From NCBI RefSeq assembly GCF_001557535.2, contig NZ_CP014306.1:3286001-3350000 (forward strand): a DNA stretch of 64,000 bases. Reading direction: 5' to 3'. Below are positions 56,471 to 64,000 of the stretch, in pieces. The notes under the pieces were generated by a model that saw nothing but the letters and a program-made list of their open reading frames with translations, was not told the DNA's origin and ran no database searches. The translations under genes were made by a program, and so were the position numbers. This DNA comes from Burkholderia sp. PAMC 26561. Lineage in GTDB: Bacteria; Pseudomonadota; Gammaproteobacteria; Burkholderiales; Burkholderiaceae. Numbering within the stretch: position 1 is the first letter of the stretch; every line of letters begins with the position of its first letter.

Positions 56471-57300
56471 TGCTCGATGTCGGCGGCGCACCCGCCTACG
56501 CATACACCGGCGGCCACGCGTTCGAGGCCGGACGTCCTGTGGCCGTGTTCATTCACGGCGCGCAGCACGATCACAGCGTCTGGGCGCTGCAGACCCGCTA
56601 CTTTGCTCATCACGGCCTGAGCGTTCTTGCCGTTGATCTTCCCGGGCATGGCCGCAGCGCCGGGCCGGCGAAGCCGAGCATCGCCGCGCTGGCCGACTGG
56701 GTCATCGCGCTGCTGGACGCCGCGAAGGTAAGCCGCGCCATGCTGATCGGCCACAGCATGGGCTCATTGATTGCCCTCGATACCGCCGCGCGCCATCCAT
56801 CGCGCGTGACCTGCCTTTCGCTGCTCGCCACCGCATTTCCGATGACCGTGTCCGACGCCCTCCTCAATGCCGCCCGTGACCGCGAACCTGACGCCATTGA
56901 CATGGTGAACCAGTGGTCGCATTCCTCGATCGCCGCGAAACCTTCGAGCCCGGGCCCGGGCTTCTGGCTGCACGGATCGAACCAGCGCCTGATGGAACGC
57001 ATGGCCGTTCGCGGCGAGCCGCAACTCTTTCACACTGATTTCAGCGCCTGCAATGCCTACGCGGATGGCCTTGAACGCGCCGCAGCGTTGCAGTGTCCGG
57101 TGCAGATAGTGACGGGCAAGCGCGACGCGATGACACCGCCCCGCGCGAGCCGCGCACTTGTCGATGCAATGAAACACGCGGGCGTTCCGGTGGACACCGT
57201 TGTACTGGACGCAGGCCACGCGCTCATGAGCGAACAACCTGATGCGACCCTTGCTGCGCTATTCGGTTTTGCGAAGAAAAACAGCATGAACCAAGCTTAA
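56467..57300 (+). CDS. Alpha/beta hydrolase coupled to the sulfhydrylase gene
   Basis: 277 residues: FIHGAQHDHSVWALQTRYFA, LPGHGRSAG, elbow MLIGHSMGSLIALD (Ser) and VLDAGHALMSEQPD (His). The ATG overlaps the upstream stop (ATGATG), so it is translationally coupled. Relatives often accompany MetY-like genes in Burkholderiales; the substrate is unknown, possibly an acyl-homoserine or thioester intermediate (inference). Confidence 0.86.
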   Translation: MMLDVGGAPAYAYTGGHAFEAGRPVAVFIHGAQHDHSVWALQTRYFAHHGLSVLAVDLPGHGRSAGPAKPSIAALADWVIALLDAAKVSRAMLIGHSMGSLIALDTAARHPSRVTCLSLLATAFPMTVSDALLNAARDREPDAIDMVNQWSHSSIAAKPSSPGPGFWLHGSNQRLMERMAVRGEPQLFHTDFSACNAYADGLERAAALQCPVQIVTGKRDAMTPPRASRALVDAMKHAGVPVDTVVLDAGHALMSEQPDATLAALFGFAKKNSMNQA

Positions 57301-57451
57301 CGGGCGCATCCGAAATGCGCTATCAGCCGAATGGGTGGGGTGCTGAAAATTCCCGCGACGGCGCGAGTTCCCGGTTGCGCCATTGCCGTGTTAGCCGGAG
57401 AATGAATCTTGCTCGCCTGCTTTGCAGGCATCGCCCGACACGGAGATTGTC

Positions 57452-57772
57452 ATGGCCCAGACCGCTCATTCGGATCACTTTGCGAGCTTCGCGGAGTTTT
57501 ATCCGTACTATCTCGAAGAGCACCGCAACGTGGTGTCGCGGCGGCTTCATTTCATTGGTTCGTTGGGGGTGATTGGTTGCCTGGCCATGGCCATCGCAAC
57601 GGATGACTGGCTCTGGCTTCCGGCCGCGGTCATTTGCGGCTACGGCTTTGCCTGGGTTGGCCATTTCTTCTTCGAGAAAAACCGCCCCGCCACGTTTCGC
57701 CATCCGCTTTATAGCCTGATGGGCGACTGGGTGATGTTCAAGGACATCTGTATTGGCAGGATTTCGCTTTAG
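57452..57772 (+). CDS. Mpo1/DUF962-family membrane protein
   Basis: 106 residues with two hydrophobic segments (about 33-66) and the conserved HRNVVSRRLHFIG, GHFFFEKNRPATFRHPLYSL and GDWVMF blocks. Yeast Mpo1 is an Fe(II) dioxygenase acting on 2-hydroxy fatty acids; the His-rich blocks are retained here, so a similar reaction is possible. GGAG 6 bases before the ATG at 57452 decides the start. Confidence 0.85.
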   Translation: MAQTAHSDHFASFAEFYPYYLEEHRNVVSRRLHFIGSLGVIGCLAMAIATDDWLWLPAAVICGYGFAWVGHFFFEKNRPATFRHPLYSLMGDWVMFKDICIGRISL

Positions 57773-57779
57773 GCGCCGG

Positions 57780-59806
<2,027 letters not shown>

Positions 59807-59807
<1 letters not shown>

Positions 59808-60214
59808 TGAGCGCCACGCCTGCCAACGGGGCTTCCGCGCGCATCGCGTTTTTCAGCCTGATCGCGCTGATTGCGTTGTCGCTCGCGTGGGAGCTGTGGC
59901 TTGCGCCTTTGCGTCCCGGCGGCTCGGCGCTCGCACTCAAGGCGATCCCGCTCGCGTTCGCGCTTCGAGGCACATTCAGGCGCAACCTGTACACGCTGCA
60001 GTGGGCGTCGATGCTCGTCCTGCTCTACTTCGCCGAAGGCATTGTCCGCGGCATGACAGACGGCGGGTTGTCGGCGCGCCTCGGCTGGATTGAAGCCGTG
60101 CTTGCGCTCGTGTACTTCGTCTGCGCGCTTGCTTTTGTCGCGCCGTTCAAGCGCGCTGCCCGCGCGGCGAAGCGCCAGGGAACCGGAGCTGCCGCCGACC
60201 AGAATGGTTTGTAG
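59807..60214 (+). CDS. DUF2069 membrane protein
   Basis: 135 residues with four hydrophobic segments (about 12-33, 44-53, 63-80, 93-113): FFSLIALIALSLAWELWLAP, NLYTLQWASMLVLLYFAEG. Matches the DUF2069 layout. TGATG overlap with wrbA means coupled translation, a common pairing. Function unknown. Confidence 0.87.
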
Positions 60215-60336
60215 CATGGATCCGCCGGTGTAACGGAGCCCTATGCCACTCGGCCAGGTTTCGCCAGGGCCACGTTCGGGCAATACTGCGTCAACGCCTG
60301 CCGCGCAAGCCAACGCTATTGAATCAACTGACACTC

Positions 60337-61785
60337 ATGACCACAACCAACGACCGTTCAAAGTACTTCGTGGAAGCCTGCATCGAGGCGATCGGCGCCG
60401 CGAATGTCCTCACCGATTCGCACGACACCGCGCCGTATCTCACCGACTGGCGCAAGCGCTACCGCGGTGAAACATGTGCCGTGCTTCTTCCGGGCGACAC
60501 AGAACAAGTGGCAAGGGTCGTGCGGCTTGCGCGCGAACATCGTCTTCCGATCGTGCCGCAAGGGGGCAATACAGGCCATTCCGGTGGAGCGACGCCCGAC
60601 GCCAGCGGCACGCAGGTCGTCATCAGCTTGCGCAGGATGAACCGTATTCGCAGCATCGACTCGATCAACAACACCATTACCGTGGAGGCCGGTGTAATCC
60701 TCGCCGACATTCAGGCGCGCGCCGAACAGGAACAGCGTCTTTTTGCGCTCAGCCTGGCGGCCGAAGGCAGTTGCACGATCGGCGGAAATCTTTCAACGAA
60801 CGCAGGCGGCACCGCCGTGCTGCGCTATGGAAACACACGCGAGTTATGCCTCGGACTGGAAGTGGTCACGCCACAAGGCGACGTCTGGAACGGCTTGCGC
60901 GGGCTGCGCAAGGACAACACCGGTTACGACTTGCGCGATCTTTATATTGGCGCGGAAGGGACGCTCGGCATCGTTACGGCTGCGGTGATGAAATTGCATC
61001 CGGCGCCCGTCGCTCGCGTGACGGCGCTGGCGGCCCTCGAGTCGCCTCATGCCGCACTCGATTTCCTCGCCACTGCACAGCGTTATGCGGGTCCGTTATT
61101 GACCGGCTTCGAATTGATGTCGGACTTCGCGCTGCATCTGGTGACCACGCATTTTCCGCAAATGCGTTATCCGTTCTCCGAAAAACACGGTCAGACCGTG
61201 CTGCTCGAACTATCGGATAACGAAAGCGAAGCACACGGCCGCGCTCTGTTCGAACGGCTGATGGAACACGCGATGGAGCAAGGCCTGGTTCAAGACGCGG
61301 TGGTCGCGGAAAATCTGTCTCAGACCAGGGCTTTCTGGAATTTGCGCGAGCACATTCCGCTCGCGCAGGCCCAGGAAGGACTCAATATCAAGCACGACAT
61401 CTCGGTGCCGATCTCAAGCATCGGAGATTTCATCGCGCAAACCGATGCCCTGATTGCCCGATCCATTCCGGGCGTTCGCATGGTGACCTTCGGGCATCTC
61501 GGCGACGGCAATCTCCATTACAACGTGCAGGCGCCGGCAGGCGTCGACCCGAAAGTCTTCCTCGCCGAACATCAGGTGAGTGTGAATGCGCTCGTTTATG
61601 AACAAGTGAATGCCTATCACGGCAGCATCAGCGCCGAACACGGTCTGGGTCAATTGAAGGTAGCCGAGGCGATGCACTATAAGTCCCCGGTAGAAATACG
61701 CTTGATGCGTGCAATCAAGACCGCACTCGACCCCGAGAATTTGATGAATCCGGCCAAGGTGTTGCCGGACGTGCGCGCATCGTGA
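60337..61785 (+). CDS. FAD-linked oxidase (GlcD / D-2-hydroxyacid dehydrogenase type)
   Basis: 482 residues: an N-terminal FAD-binding PCMH domain (about 35-215, IVPQGGNTGHSGGATPDASG) and a C-terminal FAD-oxidase_C domain (GHLGDGNLHYNVQAP with metal/FAD ligands, ISAEHGLGQLKVAEAM). It most likely oxidises a D-2-hydroxy acid such as D-lactate or 2-hydroxyglutarate. Start uncertain: ATG at 60337 or TTG at 60319; neither has a strong Shine-Dalgarno. Confidence 0.88.
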   Translation: MTTTNDRSKYFVEACIEAIGAANVLTDSHDTAPYLTDWRKRYRGETCAVLLPGDTEQVARVVRLAREHRLPIVPQGGNTGHSGGATPDASGTQVVISLRRMNRIRSIDSINNTITVEAGVILADIQARAEQEQRLFALSLAAEGSCTIGGNLSTNAGGTAVLRYGNTRELCLGLEVVTPQGDVWNGLRGLRKDNTGYDLRDLYIGAEGTLGIVTAAVMKLHPAPVARVTALAALESPHAALDFLATAQRYAGPLLTGFELMSDFALHLVTTHFPQMRYPFSEKHGQTVLLELSDNESEAHGRALFERLMEHAMEQGLVQDAVVAENLSQTRAFWNLREHIPLAQAQEGLNIKHDISVPISSIGDFIAQTDALIARSIPGVRMVTFGHLGDGNLHYNVQAPAGVDPKVFLAEHQVSVNALVYEQVNAYHGSISAEHGLGQLKVAEAMHYKSPVEIRLMRAIKTALDPENLMNPAKVLPDVRAS

Positions 61786-61807
61786 AGAGACCAAGGAGAA
61801 TATCGCC

Positions 61808-62611
61808 GTGAAGATTCGCGTTCTGTCTGACCTGCACCTCGAACATGACGAACCGCTCGCCATTCCCTATGCCGAGTCTGATCTCGTCGTGCTTGCCGGC
61901 GATATTCACAATCACGCGGAAGGCCTGCGCTGGGCCGCCGAAAACTTCGGTCCCGACGTACCCGTGATTTATGTCCCGGGCAATCACGAGTATTACGACG
62001 GCGAGTTCGGTGCGCTCGAAACGGCGATGGAGGGTGCTTCGAACAGCTTGCCGAATGTGCATTTCCTGAACAACAGCGCGCTGATCGACCGGTACGGAAA
62101 GTGGCGCGTGCTCGGCACCACGCTGTGGACCGACTTCGCGTTGTATGGGTCGAGCGATGAGGCGTTGCGTATCTCGATGCAGGAAGCCGAGCGTGTGATG
62201 GTCGACTTCAGGGGCGTGATCCAGGTGGCGTGGCCTGAACCCGAGGACGAACCGCGCTCCTTTACCGCCAGTGATTCTCTGGCGCTGCACCAGCAAGCGC
62301 GTGCATGGCTGCAAGAGGAGCTCGCCAAGCCTTTCGATGGCAAGACGATCGTTGTCACGCATCACGCGCCGCTCAGGGACAGTCTTGCGGAGAAATATGC
62401 GACGGACCGGGTATCGGCGTCATTTATCAGCGACTTGCCATCGCTCGTGCGCGAGCCCGTTGCACTGTGGGTGCATGGCCACACGCATACGGCGTTCGAC
62501 TACTTCGTGGAAGGAACAAGGGTTGTCTGCAATCCGCGTGGCTACCGGGACCGGCGCACGGGCTTGCCAGAGAATCCGTCATTTGAGTGGGACAAGGTAA
62601 TCGAGATTTGA
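61808..62611 (+). CDS. Calcineurin-like metallophosphoesterase
   Basis: 267 residues with the metallophosphoesterase motifs: LSDLHLEHD (D-x-H), LAGDIHNHAEG (GD), YVPGNHEYYDGEF (GNHE), VTHHAPL and HGHTHTAFDY. Substrate unknown. Starts with GTG at 61808; AAGGAG lies about 9 bases upstream. Follows the FAD oxidase by 22 bp and may be cotranscribed with it. Confidence 0.9.
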   Translation: MKIRVLSDLHLEHDEPLAIPYAESDLVVLAGDIHNHAEGLRWAAENFGPDVPVIYVPGNHEYYDGEFGALETAMEGASNSLPNVHFLNNSALIDRYGKWRVLGTTLWTDFALYGSSDEALRISMQEAERVMVDFRGVIQVAWPEPEDEPRSFTASDSLALHQQARAWLQEELAKPFDGKTIVVTHHAPLRDSLAEKYATDRVSASFISDLPSLVREPVALWVHGHTHTAFDYFVEGTRVVCNPRGYRDRRTGLPENPSFEWDKVIEI

Positions 62612-62811
62612 TCGACGGACGCCGAGTGGCGTCCTGGAAGGTCGTTTGCCTGAAACCGTGAGCGCGAAAACAACGGTAACGAATACCGGCTCCCACGTAA
62701 CCCGGAGCGCAGATATCCCGGCTCGCTGCGAACCCGGCGTTTCTTGATAAAGAACGTCGCATTATCGCGCTGTTGCTAACACCCAAAGACCGAAGACTCG
62801 GCCTTCCGAAG

Positions 62812-62973
62812 TTACCGGTCGCGCGACTGGCGGTTCTTGCGTTCGTCGATACGAATCGGGATGAGGCGCGCGCGCTTTGCGTTTTCGCGGGCGGTACGCA
62901 GCAGTTCACGAGTTGCGGGCACGGCGATCAAACCAAGCAGTGCGTAGATAGCGAACATCAGCGGCGTATTCAT
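62812..62973 (-). CDS. Small single-helix membrane protein, 53 residues
   Basis: The frame MNTPLMFAIYALLGLIAVPA... runs 53 codons to a TAA at 62814-62812. One hydrophobic helix (about residues 5-20) is followed by a strongly basic tail (TRELLRTARENAKRARLIPI, DERKNRQSRDR). A GGAAGG sits 4 bases before the ATG, which is good support for such a short gene. No family is recognised; it may be a small membrane-bound regulator or complex partner. Confidence 0.6.
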   Translation of the reverse strand: MNTPLMFAIYALLGLIAVPATRELLRTARENAKRARLIPIRIDERKNRQSRDR

Positions 62974-63145
62974 AACCTTCCTCGGACTAAGTCGAAAATC
63001 GGTAAAAGTGAATCCATGAAGCCAGAAGCAGCTTATCCAGCCCCTAAGCTACCAACATGAGGCTGAAATAGAAGTAAGCAAGTGTTGCGCCGCGGTAAAG
63101 CCAAAAGATCCGCATTCGCCAACTCCCATTCTCCTGCTCATAAGC

Positions 63146-64000
63146 TTACGCCGCCACAAATTCTTGCAGCAATTTTTCATCAGCGGCGAGTGCGCCAGGC
63201 AACTCACTGCGCAAGAAATCCACCCAGGTGCGGATTTTTGCGTCCAGATACTGCCGCGACGGATAAAGCGCGAATACATTGAACAATTGCATGGTGTGTT
63301 CCGGCAGCACCCGCACGATTGTTCCGGCTCGCAACGCAGGCAACGCGGACGATGTGGGCAGCACACCAACGCCCATGCCTTCGCTGATGGCCACCGCCAT
63401 GGCTTCTGCCACATTCACCGTGAATGGTGTCGGGCCGAGATTGACGCTTTCCGGTCCGTTCGGGCCGTCGAAAGTCCATCGAGTTGGCGGAAAGGCCGGC
63501 GTCACGAGTTGCAGACACGTGTGCTCGTTCAGATCCGCAACTGAATGCGGCACGCCATGCGCTTCTATATACGCGGGCGAAGCGCACGCAATCGTGAAAA
63601 CGCTGCCGAGACGTTGCGAGACCAGACCCGAATCGGGCAATTCGCTGCCAAGCACTATCGATACATCGAAACCTTCATCTAGCAGGTCCGGAATGCGCGA
63701 GGCGAGCGTCAAGTCTATCTGCACCGATGGATGCAGCCTTTGATAACGCGAAATCATCGGCACGATGTAATGCTGGCCAATACCCGCCATGGCATGCATT
63801 TTCAGCTTGCCGGAAGGCCTGGCGTGGGCGTCTCCCGCTTCGGCCTCTGCCTGATCCACATAGGCGAGGATCTGCTCGCAGCGCTGCAGATAGCGCTCGC
63901 CCGCCTCGGTTAGGGCTATACGGCGCGTCGTGCGATTGAGCAAACGGGTACGCAGATGCGCTTCAAGATCGGATACTGCGCGCGAAGCGTAGGCCGTCGT
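63146..64000 (-). CDS. LysR-family regulator, 5' end outside the window
   Basis: The frame is open through the right edge, starting inside the HTH (AVSDLEAHLRTRLLNRTTRR). The effector domain follows (GKLKMHAMAGIGQHYIVPMI, YPSRQYLDAKIRTWVDFLRS), CrgA/PA0133-like branch. About 20-25 N-terminal residues plus the start are missing. Target unknown. Confidence 0.9.
   Translation of the reverse strand, partial: TTAYASRAVSDLEAHLRTRLLNRTTRRIALTEAGERYLQRCEQILAYVDQAEAEAGDAHARPSGKLKMHAMAGIGQHYIVPMISRYQRLHPSVQIDLTLASRIPDLLDEGFDVSIVLGSELPDSGLVSQRLGSVFTIACASPAYIEAHGVPHSVADLNEHTCLQLVTPAFPPTRWTFDGPNGPESVNLGPTPFTVNVAEAMAVAISEGMGVGVLPTSSALPALRAGTIVRVLPEHTMQLFNVFALYPSRQYLDAKIRTWVDFLRSELPGALAADEKLLQEFVAA

Overview
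The window is a GC-rich, densely packed chromosomal segment from a Burkholderiales bacterium, most likely Burkholderiaceae of the Paraburkholderia/Caballeronia type. The evidence is the gene content: rimP-rluB-scpB order, a DUF2844/DUF3443 pair, thrS-infC-rpmI-rplT-pheS-pheT-ihfA-merR order, a beta-ketoadipate operon with an IclR regulator, and ETF-QO. The genus is inference. I see no prophage, CRISPR array, complete insertion sequence or rRNA. The only transposase-like frame is a short orphan at about 6.8 kb.

Layout. 0-6.4 kb (minus strand): 5' end of rimP, rluB with very long low-complexity tails, scpB, a class I aminotransferase and a LysR regulator. 6.4-11.4 kb: a loose accessory stretch with an orphan IS402-like frame, two small secreted proteins, a YdcF-like membrane protein, an ABM-domain monooxygenase and a strong structural candidate for a small RNA. 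11.4-19 kb: the cell-envelope block with bamC, a DUF2844/DUF3443 secreted pair whose second member carries pepsin-like aspartic protease motifs, and a trimeric autotransporter followed by an OmpA-like peptidoglycan-binding lipoprotein. 19-26 kb: the compact pcaIJFBDCK operon, which takes carboxymuconate to succinyl-CoA and acetyl-CoA, divergent from an IclR regulator with two visible operator palindromes. Two LysR genes follow the regulator.

29-33.5 kb: tRNA-Pro(GGG) and small metabolic or unknown genes. 33.6-44.7 kb (minus strand): the translation block (merR, ihfA, pheT, pheS, rplT, rpmI, infC with a non-AUG start, thrS), tRNA-Val(GAC), relA and a RidA-family gene. 44.7-51 kb: alpha/beta hydrolase, a second 3-oxoacid CoA-transferase pair divergent from a PAS-LuxR regulator, thioesterase plus SDR, and ETF-QO. 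51-64 kb: aroC, an LplT-PlsC fusion, a CBS-pair protein, an O-acetylhomoserine sulfhydrylase with a coupled hydrolase, a Mpo1-like protein, a YihY membrane protein, wrbA, DUF2069, a GlcD-like FAD oxidase, a metallophosphoesterase, a 53-residue single-helix protein and a truncated LysR gene.

The most notable items are the pepsin-like reading of DUF3443, the candidate small RNA downstream of bamC, the autotransporter/anchor pair with unusual intercistronic structure, the twin IclR operators and the structured thrS leader. Positions were read by eye; no search or folding program was run.
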